From assembly GCF_012184385.1 (NCBI RefSeq), contig NZ_VSRL01000026.1:1-60958 (forward strand): a stretch of 60,958 nucleotides of DNA, given 5' to 3'. The notes below the pieces were generated by a model. That model saw only the letters and a program-made list of their open reading frames with translations, had not been told where the DNA came from and made no database searches. The first letter of the stretch is position 1; every line of letters begins with the position of its first letter. Made by a program: the position numbers and the translations under genes. This document shows positions 40,103 through 49,037 of this stretch, piece after piece. This stretch comes from Lentzea indica (GTDB taxonomy: Bacteria > Actinomycetota > Actinomycetes > Mycobacteriales > Pseudonocardiaceae).

Positions 40103-41534
40103 ATGACTGACACCACTCGACGTGAAGTGCTGGGATGGCTGGCCGGGCTCGGTGCGGCAGCGGGCATGGGCCTGCTCGCACCGGGCAGGGCCGGCGCCTC
40201 CATCGGCGTCACCGCGCTGCGAGGCGTCACGCTCGTCGACTCGGTCCGGCACCCGTTCCAACGCCACGATCGTGCTGGCGGACAACAAGATTCTCGCGGT
40301 CGGCGGCTGCGACCTGCCGTTGCCGCGCGGGTCGACGGTGCTGGACCTGGCCGGCAAGTTCGTCATCCCCGGGCTGTGGGACATGCACGTGCACGGCGCG
40401 TACCTGGACCGGATCACGTTGCCGTTGTGCCTGGTCAACGGTGTGACCGGCATTCGAGAGATGTGGGGCTTCCCGCCGATCTACGAGCTGCGCGACCGGA
40501 TCGCGCGCGGCGAGGTGTTCGGGCCCCGGCTGGTCGTCGGCAGCACGATCATCGACGGGCCGAACTCGACACTTCCCGGTGCTTTGATCGTCAGCACGCC
40601 CGACGAGGGACGGCAGGCCGTGCGAGACGCGAAGGGCGCCGACTTCGTGAAGGTCTACTCGTACCTGGACCGGGCAACGCTCGCGGCGATCGCGGACGAG
40701 TGTTCGAGGCAGGACATCACGTTCGCCGGGCACTGCTCGAACCACGTGTCGCTGGGCGACGCGAGCGATCTGGGGCAGCGCACGTTCGAGCACATGTACG
40801 GGCTGCCGCTCGCGACGAGCTTCAAAGAAGCCGAACTGCGCCAAGCGATCGCGGACCTGCCGCTGGACCCGGCGAACTCGTTCGCGTGGTTCAAGCGGGT
40901 GCTGGAGTTCGAACGCCAGGCCGCGCTCACCCACAGCCGCACGAAGGCCATCACCCTGGCGAAACGGCTGCGGCGCAACAACTCCGCGTTGTGCCCGACC
41001 ATGGTCGCGATGCGGGTGTACGCGAGCCCCGCGGACCGGTTCGCGAACGATCCGCGGATGAAGTACATGCCCGCGTTCTACCGGGACTTCTGGCGCGACA
41101 GCCTCAAGAACTGGGCGCCCGTCACGCCGGAAGAGATCCGGCAGCAGGCCGAGTTCCTGAAGCGCCGCATGGAACAGGTCGCCGAGATGCACGACCACGG
41201 TGTGGAGGTGCTGCTCGGCACGGATGCGGGCAACCCGTACGTGTTCTCAGGTTTCTCGGTGCACGACGAACTGGAGCTGCTGGTCGAGGCAGGTCTGTCA
41301 CCCAAGGCTGCGCTGAAGGCAGGGACCCGTGGAACCAGGCTCGCGGCGGGAACCGAGGCGAACCTCGTGGTGCTGGACGGCAACCCGCTGGCCGACATCC
41401 GCAACACGCAACGGATCCACGCCGTCCTCACGAAGGGCAGGGTCCTCGGGCCTGCCGAGCGGCGGCAGATGCTGGCGGACGTGGAGAAGGCCGCTCAGGA
41501 GCCGTTCCCCACGGCCGTGCGGACCTGCTGCTAG
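40103..41534 (+). pseudogene. Exported amidohydrolase, apparent one-base insertion after the signal
   Basis: ATG at 40103 encodes a twin-arginine signal, TDTTRREVLGWLAGLGAAAG, ending near GRAGAS. The frame breaks at about 40243 (GACTCGGTCC; one G too many). It continues one frame over as SNATIVLADNKILAVGG and the metal motif GLWDMHVHGAY. FVKVYSYLD, GHCSNHVSLGDASD, LLGTDAGNP and ANLVVLDGNPLADI follow, to the stop at 41534. Corrected length is 476 residues. An imidazolonepropionase/prolidase-like metal hydrolase acting outside the membrane. The usual helix between ALKAG and AGTEANLVVL seems shortened by about 15 residues. Confidence 0.8.
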
Positions 41535-42907
41535 AGGCTGAACATCGAGCCGGGGTTGAACAGGTTCTCCGGGTCCAGCGCGCGTTTGATGTCGCGGTGG
41601 ACCCGGAGGCCGACCGGTCCGATCTCCTTCGCCAGCCACTCGCGCTTGATCTTGCCGATGCCGTGCTCTCCGGTGACCGTTCCGCCCAGCGACAGGCCGA
41701 CGGCGAGGATGTCGTCGAACGCCTTCTGGGCGCGCGCGAACTGGTCGGCGTTGGTGGGGTCGTAGACGATCGTCGGGTGCATGTTGCCGTCGCCGGCGTG
41801 GCCGACCACAGCGATCTTGAGGTCGACGTCCTTGGAGATGTCCTCGCAGCCCTGGATGAGCTCGGCGATGCGGGTGCGCGGCACGCACACGTCGTCGGTC
41901 AGCCAGGAGCCGTAGACCTCCAGCGCGGTCAGCACGGCCCGGCGCGCGGTCAGCAGGTCTCGGCCTTCGTTGATGTCGTGGGTCGCGTAGACGAGGTCGG
42001 CTTCGCCGCAGATGGCCTCGATCTGCTGCAGTTCGTGACGGGCCTGCTCACCGCCCGCGTCGGACTGGCAGATCAGCAACGCCGCGCAGCCAGGTCCTGC
42101 GCCCAACTCGGTCTTCAGGTACTGCTCGACGGCCTCGATCGAGGTGCGGTCCATGATCTCCATCAGCGACGGCACCAGGCCCTCGCGGACGATCCGGCTG
42201 ACCGCGGCACCCGCGGTGGCGGTGCTGCTGAACGCGGCGACCAGCGTCGCGGGGGCCTGCGGGAGGGGCTTCAACGCCAGCGTGGCCTTGGTGATCACGC
42301 CGAGCGTGCCCTCCGAGCCGATGAAGAGCTTCGTCAGGTCGTAGCCCGCGACGCCCTTGACCGTGCGACGGCCGGTTCGCAGCACCTCGCCGTCGGCCAG
42401 GACCACCTCGAGGCCCAGGACGGAGTCGGTGGTCACGCCGTACTTCACGCAGCACAGACCGCCCGCGTTGGTGGAGAGGTTGCCGCCGATCGTGCACCAG
42501 TCGTAGCTGCTCGGGTCCGGCGGGTAGAACAGGCCGTTCTTCTCGACGGCGTCGCGCAGGTCGAGGTTGATCACGCCCGGTTCGACGACGGCGAGGCGGT
42601 TGTCGGCGTCGATCTCGACGATCGCGTTCATCTTGGTCGTGACCAGCACGACGCAGCCGTCGATGGCGTTCGCGGCGCCGGAGAGGCCGCTGCCCGCGCC
42701 GCGCGGGACGATGGGGACCTGGTGGCGCGCGCAAGCCCGCACCACCGCCTGGACCTGCTCGGTGTCCAGCGGGAACACCACCGCGAGCGGGCTGCCGTGC
42801 GGTGCCAGGGGCATCATGTCGCGCTGGTAGCTCGCGGTGACATCGGCATCGGTCAGCACACCGGCGTCACCCAGCGCGGTACGGAGTTCGGCGAGCAGGG
42901 TCTCCAT
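41531..42907 (-). CDS. FAD-binding oxidoreductase, glycolate oxidase GlcD / D-lactate dehydrogenase type
   Basis: ATG at 42907, seven bases after TAGCGT (leaderless); 458 residues. The VAO-type FAD domain has VPIVPRGAGSGLSGAANAID, PPDPSSYDWCTIGGNLSTNA-GG, VTTDSVLGLEVVLADGEVLR and GSEGTLGVITKATLALKPLP. The C-terminal cap has VVGHAGDGNMHPTIVYDP and GTVTGEHGIGKIKREWL, which include the substrate-pocket His and Glu. It oxidises a 2-hydroxyacid such as D-lactate or glycolate. Its stop shares CTAG with the amidohydrolase stop. Confidence 0.92.
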   Translation of the reverse strand: METLLAELRTALGDAGVLTDADVTASYQRDMMPLAPHGSPLAVVFPLDTEQVQAVVRACARHQVPIVPRGAGSGLSGAANAIDGCVVLVTTKMNAIVEIDADNRLAVVEPGVINLDLRDAVEKNGLFYPPDPSSYDWCTIGGNLSTNAGGLCCVKYGVTTDSVLGLEVVLADGEVLRTGRRTVKGVAGYDLTKLFIGSEGTLGVITKATLALKPLPQAPATLVAAFSSTATAGAAVSRIVREGLVPSLMEIMDRTSIEAVEQYLKTELGAGPGCAALLICQSDAGGEQARHELQQIEAICGEADLVYATHDINEGRDLLTARRAVLTALEVYGSWLTDDVCVPRTRIAELIQGCEDISKDVDLKIAVVGHAGDGNMHPTIVYDPTNADQFARAQKAFDDILAVGLSLGGTVTGEHGIGKIKREWLAKEIGPVGLRVHRDIKRALDPENLFNPGSMFSL

Positions 42908-42936
42908 ACGACCCACGCTAGTCCGACTCGGCTGGT

Positions 42937-42950
42937 TCACTCGAGAGTGA
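42937..42950. promoter_or_regulatory. Palindrome TCACTC-GA-GAGTGA over the -35 of the GlcD-type gene
   Basis: Six-base perfect arms lie about 20 bases upstream of the TAGCGT -10 element of the leftward oxidase gene. This matches the -35 position, where a dimeric regulator (for example a GntR-type lactate or glycolate regulator) would act. Only the symmetry and position are seen. Confidence 0.35.
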
Positions 42951-43063
42951 CCTCGACCGAAGGGAGTTCACGTGGTGACTGAGTGTGCTCAACGCAGATT
43001 TCGTCAACCCGTTAGACCGATGTCGCCGTGCCGACGGCGCGGCACAACGTAGGCTGGTTCACC

Positions 43064-43732
43064 GTGGCGCATGCTTTCGCCTCGCTGGAGACCGCTGGTC
43101 CGGTGGCCGTGTGGCTCATCGTGCTGAGCTTCATCTTCTTCGAGTGCGCTTTCATCTTCGGGTTGTTCCTGCCCGGTGACTCGCTGCTGTTCGCCGCCGG
43201 CGTGGTGCTGGCGCAGCACAACAGCGAGCTGTCGGCGTGGGCTCTGTCGGGTGTGGCACTGATCGTTGCCGTCGTCGGCAACCAGATCGGGTACTACATC
43301 GGCAGGCACACCGGCACGCGCGTGCTCGCGCGCAAGGGCGGCAAGGTGCTGAACCGGCAGAACCTGAAACGAGCGGGCGACTTCCTCGACCGCCGCGGGT
43401 TCTGGGCCGTCGTGCTGGCCCGCTGGATCCCGTGGATCCGCACGCTGGCGCCGATGATCGCCGGCGCCGCGCGGATGGACATCCGCCGCTTCACGCTGGC
43501 CACGACCATCGGGGCCATCGCGTGGGTGCCGACGCTGGTGCTGGCCGGCTACTACGGCGCCGGCATCCTGCAGGAGCTGCCGTGGCTGGAGACGGCCGCG
43601 TTGATCGTGAGCGTCGCGTTCTTCGTCGGCGGCACCGGATGGGGCATCTGGCGCTACCGGCAGGAGATGCGCAAGCCCGTCGACGAGAGCAGCGACGACC
43701 TCGAGCACCTCAGCGAGCACCACGCCCGCTAG
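43064..43732 (+). CDS. DedA family membrane protein (second copy)
   Basis: GTG at 43064, eight bases after TAGGCT (leaderless); an upstream GTG at 43028 is possible. 222 residues. DedA signatures: FFECAFIFGLFLPGDSLLFA, GNQIGYYIGRHTGTRVLARK, LDRRGFWAVVLARWIPWIRT and IAGAARMDIRRFTLATTIGA. It is clearly related to but diverged from the copy at 36319, so the window holds two paralogues 6 kb apart. The stop shares CTAG with the convergent kinase gene. Confidence 0.9.
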   Translation: MAHAFASLETAGPVAVWLIVLSFIFFECAFIFGLFLPGDSLLFAAGVVLAQHNSELSAWALSGVALIVAVVGNQIGYYIGRHTGTRVLARKGGKVLNRQNLKRAGDFLDRRGFWAVVLARWIPWIRTLAPMIAGAARMDIRRFTLATTIGAIAWVPTLVLAGYYGAGILQELPWLETAALIVSVAFFVGGTGWGIWRYRQEMRKPVDESSDDLEHLSEHHAR

Positions 43733-44364
43733 AGGACCTCGGTGATCAGCAGGTCCGCCGACCCCTTGGACGAGTTGACCATCAACGCGTTGACGTGGTC
43801 CGTGCCGTGCAGCACCCGTTCCTCCGCCTCCGACAAGGTGCGCCCGTACCGCAGGTGGCGGTCGATCAGGCGCTGCACGCGCACGTCCTCGTCGATGAAC
43901 AGGAACCACGCCTCGTCCAGGATGATCCGGACGCGCTTCCACTTGTCGTAGTTGAGAAGCAGGTAGTTGCCCTCGGTGACGACGAGCGGGACGTCCGGGT
44001 GCACGGGCACCGCGCAGGCGATCGGTTCCTCGATGTCGCGGCGGAACTCCGGCGCGTAGATCATGTCCGGCCCGCACGCCTTGATCCGGCCGAGCAGGTC
44101 GACGTAGCCGGGGATGTCGAACGTGTCCGGCGCGCCCTTGCGCTCGACGAGCCGCAGCCGTTCCAGCTCGCTCTGCGCGAGGTGGAAGCCGTCCATCTCG
44201 ACGAGCACCGCCTGGCCGTCGAGGGCCTCGACGAGCCGCCGCGCGAGTGTCGACTTGCCGGAACCCGGTGCACCGCCGATGCCGAGAATCTTGCGCTCGC
44301 CCTGATCGGTGAGCACACGAGCCCGCTCTAGCAGCTCTTCGAACCTGACCTGCTGTCCTGCCAC
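43729..44364 (-). CDS. Nucleoside/nucleotide-kinase-like P-loop kinase (uridine kinase/FrcK type)
   Basis: ATG at 44364; 211 residues. P-loop GIGGAPGSGKSTLARRLVEA near residue 30; AVLVEMDGFHLAQSELERL with the catalytic Asp; APDTFDIPGYVDLLGRI; VVTEGNYLLLNYDKWKRVR; and ILDEAWFLFIDEDVRVQRLI. The fold is of the phosphoribulokinase/uridine kinase group, and relatives cluster with sugar transporters (FrcK). Here it follows a PfkB kinase with a 37-base overlap, in a LacI-governed sugar locus. The substrate is likely a sugar or sugar-linked nucleoside; not resolved. Confidence 0.85.
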   Translation of the reverse strand: MAGQQVRFEELLERARVLTDQGERKILGIGGAPGSGKSTLARRLVEALDGQAVLVEMDGFHLAQSELERLRLVERKGAPDTFDIPGYVDLLGRIKACGPDMIYAPEFRRDIEEPIACAVPVHPDVPLVVTEGNYLLLNYDKWKRVRIILDEAWFLFIDEDVRVQRLIDRHLRYGRTLSEAEERVLHGTDHVNALMVNSSKGSADLLITEVL

Positions 44365-45173
44365 CGTGCCAGCCTCTCAACCCAGTTCCCTACCGCGCCG
44401 ACGCGAACGGCTGCCGCCTCCGACGCGAAGCCGATGGCCGCCACCGGGTCCGCACCTGACGCCAGCGCGTAGGCGTACGCGCCGTGCCAGACGTCACCGG
44501 CACCGTTCGTGTCCTTCACCTCCACCGCGGGCACGGGCACCTCTCCGGTCGAGCCGTTCCGCGACCAGGTCACCGGTGCCGCACCCTGCGTGCGAATCAC
44601 CAGAGGCACTCCGTACGAGTGCACCTCGGCCTCGGACAGCTCGAACCCCGAAGCGCAGGCGGCCACGTCCACCAGCGGCAACAGGTGATCGAGGACAGGT
44701 TTCCAGCTCCCGGCGTCCAGCACCACAGGCAATCCCAACGCTTTCGCCTGCCGGGCGACGGGGATCACCAGCCCTTCATGGTGTCCGTCCAAGAGCACCA
44801 CGTCCGCGGCGGCGAGCAGACCGGACAGATCGGGCGCGGTGACGGGCACCGAGGCGTTGCGGGAGACGACGGTGCGCTCCCCATCAGCATCTCTGACGAC
44901 GACCATGCTCACGGGCGTCGTTCCCGGCACGGCGGTGACTTGGACCGGGTTCAAGGAGGCCCTGACAAATTCACCCAATGCGTCGGCACCCAACGCGGTG
45001 AGCAGTGACGACCTCCCGCCCAGTGCCGCGACGGCGCGGGCGGCACTGGCCGCGGGGCCGCCGGGCGACAGCACCGCGTCGAGCGAGCGGACCTTCTGGC
45101 CGGGAACCGGGAAGTCGTCCACTCGTTGAGTCACGTCGAGAGTTGTGAGCCCGACACACAGCACGGCTGCCAT
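44328..45173 (-). CDS. PfkB-family carbohydrate kinase
   Basis: ATG at 45173; 281 residues. Ribokinase-fold features: VLCVGLTTLDVTQRV at the start, SPGGPAASAARAVAALGGRS, LTALGADALGEFV and the catalytic DTNGAGDVWHGAYAYALASG with the anion hole. The protein phosphorylates a sugar such as a ketohexose or ribose. Divergent from the lacI-type gene, with only 34 bases between starts, so the repressor probably controls this kinase operon and itself. Confidence 0.9.
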   Translation of the reverse strand: MAAVLCVGLTTLDVTQRVDDFPVPGQKVRSLDAVLSPGGPAASAARAVAALGGRSSLLTALGADALGEFVRASLNPVQVTAVPGTTPVSMVVVRDADGERTVVSRNASVPVTAPDLSGLLAAADVVLLDGHHEGLVIPVARQAKALGLPVVLDAGSWKPVLDHLLPLVDVAACASGFELSEAEVHSYGVPLVIRTQGAAPVTWSRNGSTGEVPVPAVEVKDTNGAGDVWHGAYAYALASGADPVAAIGFASEAAAVRVGAVGNWVERLARWQDSRSGSKSC

Positions 45174-45207
45174 CTGGGCTTCCTCCAAACGGGTAAGGTC
45201 CCGAGCC

Positions 45208-46185
45208 ATGGTCACCATGCGGGATGTCGCGGCTCTCGCGGGGGTCTCCATCACCACGGTGTCACACGTGATCAACGAGACCAGGCCGGTCGCCGAGGAC
45301 ACGCGCGAGCGCGTGCAGAAGGCGATCGACGAAACCGGGTACACGGGTGACGCCATCGCGCGATCGCTGGTCATGGGTGGCACGAAATCGCTGGGCCTCG
45401 CGGTGTCGCTGGTGTCCCACCCGTACTTCGCCGAGCTGATCGCCGCCATCGAGTCCGAAGCGACCAGATGCGGCTACTCGCTCGTGCTGATCGACACGAG
45501 GGACACCCCCGAATCGGAGCGGACCGCGGTCAGAATGCTGCGTTCACGACGGGTCGACGGGCTGCTGCTGACGCCGTCCGCCGGCACCGGGGGAAGCCTC
45601 GTGCTGCCGGAGCTCAAGAAGCTCGGCATCCCGACGGTGCTGGTGGACCGCCTGACCGTGGCCAAGGACATCGACCAGGTCGGTCCGGAGAACGTCCAGG
45701 CCACGTCAGGTCTGGTGAAGCACCTCGCAGAACTGGGGCACCGGCGGATCGGCATCGTCTGCGGCAAGGCGGGCGTGGCGACCACGGAGGAACGCATCCT
45801 CGGCTACCGGCTCGGCCTCGGCCGAGCGGGCCTGAAGTGGGACGAGGCGCTGGTGTCGCAGAGCGGCTGGCTCGCGCCGCTGCTCGACCAGGACGACCCG
45901 GCGACCGCGGTCGTGGCGGCTGATCACCTCGTCACCGTCGGCATGCTGCACGAGGCACGTGCCCGCGGCCTGAAGCTCGGCACCGACCTGGCCGTCGTCG
46001 CCTACGACGAGGTCGAGTGGGCGACGTTGATCGAACCGCCGCTCACGACGCTGGCCCAGCCCGTCGAGGAGATCGGCAGGACCGCGGTGAAGCTGCTGCT
46101 CTCGCGAATCGCCGACCCGACGAGGCCGCCGGAGACCATCCGGCTCTCGCCCTCGCTGAGGCACAGGCAGTCCTGCGGATGCTGA
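45208..46185 (+). CDS. LacI-family transcriptional regulator
   Basis: ATG at 45208, eight bases after TAAGGT (leaderless; ATG 45217 possible); 325 residues. HTH and hinge: MRDVAALAGVSITTVSHVIN then ETRPVAEDTRERVQKAIDET. The periplasmic-binding-like effector domain has RSLVMGGTKSLGLAVSLVSH, RRVDGLLLTPSA, GHRRIGIVCGKAG and VAYDEVEWATLIEPPLTTLA. It is expected to sense the sugar handled by the divergent kinases and the downstream isomerase (7-base overlap). Confidence 0.94.
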   Translation: MVTMRDVAALAGVSITTVSHVINETRPVAEDTRERVQKAIDETGYTGDAIARSLVMGGTKSLGLAVSLVSHPYFAELIAAIESEATRCGYSLVLIDTRDTPESERTAVRMLRSRRVDGLLLTPSAGTGGSLVLPELKKLGIPTVLVDRLTVAKDIDQVGPENVQATSGLVKHLAELGHRRIGIVCGKAGVATTEERILGYRLGLGRAGLKWDEALVSQSGWLAPLLDQDDPATAVVAADHLVTVGMLHEARARGLKLGTDLAVVAYDEVEWATLIEPPLTTLAQPVEEIGRTAVKLLLSRIADPTRPPETIRLSPSLRHRQSCGC

Positions 46186-46910
46186 TCCCCGGCCTCGTCT
46201 CGGTGACGTTCCGCCAGTTGTCGGTCGAGGAGATCGGTGAGCTGGCGACGGAGTGCGGGCTGCAGGCCGTGGAGTGGGGCGGCGACGTGCACGTGCCGCC
46301 CGGCGACTTCGCGGCGGCACGGCGGGCGCTCGACACGGGGCTGAAGGTGGCGGCATACGGGTCGTACTACCGCGCGGGCGTTTCCGACCGCGGTGAGCTG
46401 GCGGCGATCCTCGAGACGGCGGCCGAGCTGGACGCACCGTTCGTGCGGGTCTGGGCCGGAACGTCCGGGTCTGCCGAGTGCCCTGACCGCGGGCCGGTGA
46501 TCGAGGCCTTGCAGCACGCCGTCGAGCACGCCGACGCGATGGGCACGCGAATCGCGTTGGAGTACCACCGGAACACCCTGACGGACACGCTGGACTCGAC
46601 GGTTCAGCTGCTCGACGAGGTCGACGGTGTGGTGCCGTACTGGCAGCCGCACGGAGGCCAGGACGTGTTCTCCGCCGTGCACGAGGTGCGCACGCTGGAA
46701 CCGGTGACGGCGCACGTCTTCTCGTGGGGTCCCGGTGGTTTCCAGGACCGGTTGCCGCTCAGCGCGCGCCGTGACATGTGGAAGCCGGTGCTGGGTGAGC
46801 TGGCGCGTGACGGCATCGACCGCAACGCCTTGCTGGAGTTCGTGATCGACGACTCGCCCGAGCAGTTCCGCGAGGACGCCAAGACGCTGCTGAGTTACCT
46901 CAAGACATAG
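46179..46910 (+). CDS. Sugar phosphate isomerase/epimerase (xylose isomerase-like TIM barrel)
   Basis: ATG at 46179 overlaps the LacI stop; 243 residues. AP-endonuclease-2/xylose-isomerase-like barrel: LQAVEWGGDVHVPPGDF, VAAYGSYYRAGVSDRGE, APFVRVWAGTSGS, GTRIALEYHRNTLTDTL with a metal-binding Glu, and VVPYWQPHGGQDVFSAV. It likely interconverts keto and aldo forms or epimers of the locus' sugar. Together with the LacI regulator and the two kinases it forms a compact catabolic unit, lacking an obvious transporter. Confidence 0.85.
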   Translation: MLIPGLVSVTFRQLSVEEIGELATECGLQAVEWGGDVHVPPGDFAAARRALDTGLKVAAYGSYYRAGVSDRGELAAILETAAELDAPFVRVWAGTSGSAECPDRGPVIEALQHAVEHADAMGTRIALEYHRNTLTDTLDSTVQLLDEVDGVVPYWQPHGGQDVFSAVHEVRTLEPVTAHVFSWGPGGFQDRLPLSARRDMWKPVLGELARDGIDRNALLEFVIDDSPEQFREDAKTLLSYLKT

Positions 46911-47997
46911 CGACGTTCACACCGTGACGTTCGAGCAAAGCCGCCGCCTCCAGGCACATCCAGCCGCCGAGCTGGACGGACAGGTCGCGACCCTCGCGCT
47001 CGTCCGCCGCGACCGTCCACTCAGGACCGAACAGCGGGCCGCTCACCGCCATCACGCGGTTGAGCCACGCCGCTTCCGCTGACTGGATCACGAGCTCCCT
47101 GGCCAGATCCGCTGTCTCGTGCCGGTCAGGATCGAGCTCGGGGATCGTCAGCACGGCCTGGGCGAGATAGCGCGTGAGAATGCCTGCGAACAGGCCGCCG
47201 TCACCACCGCCCTGTCCCCTGATCACGCCGTTGGTGGCCAGGTCGTCGTGCACCGCGGTGATCGTGCGGGCCGCCTTGTCGAGCCACTTGTTCTGCTGGC
47301 CGTGCTTGGCCAGCTCGACACACGCACCGATCAGAACTCCTTGGCAGTACGTGTAGATGTTCTTCTCGTACTCCCGGATCTCGCCGTTGGGGTGGACGTG
47401 CAGGCCGTCCCACGCGAGGCCGCTTCCCTGGTCGATCAGGTTGTTCTCGACCCAGTCCACGGTGGACCGTGCGCGGGCGAGGTCGGTGCGTTCGTTCTGA
47501 CGGGCCAGGAAGATCGCGGCAGGGCCGTTGGCCGGCACGTTCTTGAAGTCGTCCTTGCGCTTCCACCAGATGCCACCGCCGGCGTGGTCGGTCCAGCCGT
47601 CCCGCAGCTGTTCGGCGATGGTGGTGAGCGCCTTGGGTTTCGCAACGCCGACCTCGTTCTGGGCGCGCTGCAGAGCAAGACCGAGCCACGCGATGTCGTC
47701 GTAGAAGTCGTTGGTCCAGCCGAGGACGTTGCGCACCCGGATGCCCCGCACGACCTTGGTGATCGCCGTCTTGCGCAGCTCGTTGGGCGAGCGCAGGTAA
47801 CCGTCGATCATGCAGTCGAGCAGGTGCGCCTGCCACCAGTAGTTGAAGCTGGTGTGCAGCTTGTCCCGGAAGAGCGGGGGCCACACCCGCGCCCCGAGCA
47901 GCGTGCCCGGCACACCCCAGACCCGCCGCAGGTGCCTGGAGTACACCGCGCGCTCCGCGACGCCCGCGCGCGCCGCCAGCAGTTTCGCGATCACCAC
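46900..47997 (-). CDS. Glycoside hydrolase family 76 protein (alpha-1,6-mannanase-like)
   Basis: GTG at 47997; 365 residues, no signal peptide. (alpha/alpha)6 barrel with HLLDCMIDGYLRSPNELRKT, NDFYDDIAWLGLALQRAQNE (the family's catalytic DD), GGGIWWKRKDDFKNVPANGP, EKNIYTYCQGVLIGACVELA, and GGDGGLFAGILTRYLAQAVL. GH76 enzymes cut alpha-1,6-mannans, but this copy appears cytoplasmic. A 14-base palindrome lies 17 bases upstream of the start. From memory it has a counterpart (Rv0365c) beside DedA in M. tuberculosis. Confidence 0.88.
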   Translation of the reverse strand: MVIAKLLAARAGVAERAVYSRHLRRVWGVPGTLLGARVWPPLFRDKLHTSFNYWWQAHLLDCMIDGYLRSPNELRKTAITKVVRGIRVRNVLGWTNDFYDDIAWLGLALQRAQNEVGVAKPKALTTIAEQLRDGWTDHAGGGIWWKRKDDFKNVPANGPAAIFLARQNERTDLARARSTVDWVENNLIDQGSGLAWDGLHVHPNGEIREYEKNIYTYCQGVLIGACVELAKHGQQNKWLDKAARTITAVHDDLATNGVIRGQGGGDGGLFAGILTRYLAQAVLTIPELDPDRHETADLARELVIQSAEAAWLNRVMAVSGPLFGPEWTVAADEREGRDLSVQLGGWMCLEAAALLERHGVNVAMS

Positions 47998-48013
47998 TGG
48001 CTCATGGTGAGTG

Positions 48014-48027
48014 CTTGACCGGTCAAG
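48014..48027. promoter_or_regulatory. 14-base perfect palindrome upstream of GH76
   Basis: CTTGACCGGTCAAG is fully self-complementary. It lies 17 bases before the GH76 start, at the tail of the TrmH gene on the same strand, which ends at 48023. LacI- and GntR-type operators often look like this, so the LacI-family protein of the neighbouring sugar locus is one candidate, but no second copy was found near the kinase genes. Confidence 0.45.
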
Positions 48028-48700
48028 AAGCTCGGTGAATCACCCAGTGGTAGAGGGCCATCGCCACAGAAGTTGTCAGGTTGTAACTGCTGACCTTCTC
48101 GCGCATCGGCAGCCGGACGATCCTGGCGGCCTTCGCACGGACCTCGCCGGAGAGGCCGTGGCGTTCCGAACCGAACGCCAGCACGGCGTTGTCGGGAATC
48201 GGCCCCTTGAGAAGATCACCGTCGGCGTCGAACGCGATCAGCTCGCCGGCGAAGTCCAGTGTCGTGGCCTTGGCGACCGGGAGCGCGAAGTGCAGGCCCG
48301 CCGAGCCGCGCAGAACGTTGGGATGCCACGGATCGACGTCACCGGTGGAGATCACGCCACCTGCGTCGAGGCCGGCCGCCACCCGGATGGCCGCGCCGAA
48401 GTTGCCGAGGTTGCGCGGGTTGTCGAGCAGGACGATCGGGGCGCGCCGGTCGAACGGCAGCTTCGGCTTCTCCGCGAACCCCGCCACGCCGGTGGGGTGC
48501 GTGCGGCCGACCCTGAGCACGAAGGCGGCGCGGTCGACCTCGGTGGCGGCCTTGAACTGCTCGAGCAGGTCGGGCGCGTGCGTCTCGGCGAGGCTGATCG
48601 CCGCGCTGAGATCCGTGGTGATCAACGGGTGCACGTCGCCGCCGAAGCGCAACGCGTGCTTAACAGCGTGAAAGCCTTCGAGCAGCACGGCCGCCAGCAT
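48023..48700 (-). CDS. TrmH/SpoU family RNA 2'-O-methyltransferase
   Basis: ATG at 48700; 225 residues. SPOUT fold with motif 1 IVLLDNPRNLGNFGAAIRVA, motif 2 LAFGSERHGLSGEVRAKA and motif 3 IVRLPMREKVSSYNLTTSVA, the trefoil-knot SAM site. It methylates the ribose of a tRNA or rRNA nucleotide; the target is not evident. It overlaps the DUF2784 gene by 41 bases and forms the last gene of the leftward pyrE-DUF2784-trmH set (Rv0380c-like). Confidence 0.92.
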   Translation of the reverse strand: MLAAVLLEGFHAVKHALRFGGDVHPLITTDLSAAISLAETHAPDLLEQFKAATEVDRAAFVLRVGRTHPTGVAGFAEKPKLPFDRRAPIVLLDNPRNLGNFGAAIRVAAGLDAGGVISTGDVDPWHPNVLRGSAGLHFALPVAKATTLDFAGELIAFDADGDLLKGPIPDNAVLAFGSERHGLSGEVRAKAARIVRLPMREKVSSYNLTTSVAMALYHWVIHRAS

Positions 48701-49037
48701 AGAAGCCGGCCCACGACAGCAGGACGATCGACCCGAGCACCAGTTGCACCAGCATCGAGGCGCTCTCCGGGTACCAGACGCCGTCGATGTAGTGGTCGAT
48801 GAACCCGGTCTCGAGCAGCGGCATGCCCGCGAGCCCGCGGAAGTGGTTCTCCCACACGGTCAGAGGGCACGTGAGGTCGATCGTCAGGCTGAGGATCGCC
48901 CACACACCAGCGACGAGATGCGCGTAGATGACGCCCCGCCAGCGCCACGCGAGGAAGCCTCCCAGCACGATGAACGCCAGGAAGGCGAAGTGCAGAACCA
49001 CGACCGCTTCGACGAACACCCTGGCCATTCGCACCAC
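48660..49037 (-). CDS. DUF2784 membrane protein
   Basis: GTG at 49037 with GGAGGA four bases upstream (GTG 49034 and ATG 49028 are alternatives); 125 residues. Three to four helices with family motifs LHFAFLAFIVLGGFLAWRW, HLVAGVWAILSLTIDLTCPL, TVWENHFRGLAG and YPESASMLVQLVLGSIVLLS. Function unknown. A 12-base-pair hairpin covers its ribosome-binding site and start codon, so translation may be controlled. Confidence 0.88.
   Translation of the reverse strand: MVRMARVFVEAVVVLHFAFLAFIVLGGFLAWRWRGVIYAHLVAGVWAILSLTIDLTCPLTVWENHFRGLAGMPLLETGFIDHYIDGVWYPESASMLVQLVLGSIVLLSWAGFYAGGRAARRLSRC

Noticed and set aside
40061-41534. A rightward frame running through the amidohydrolase and on to 42982
   Set aside because: Only its first 50 codons are real (TAT signal); the rest is a shadow reached because of the frame break at about 40243.
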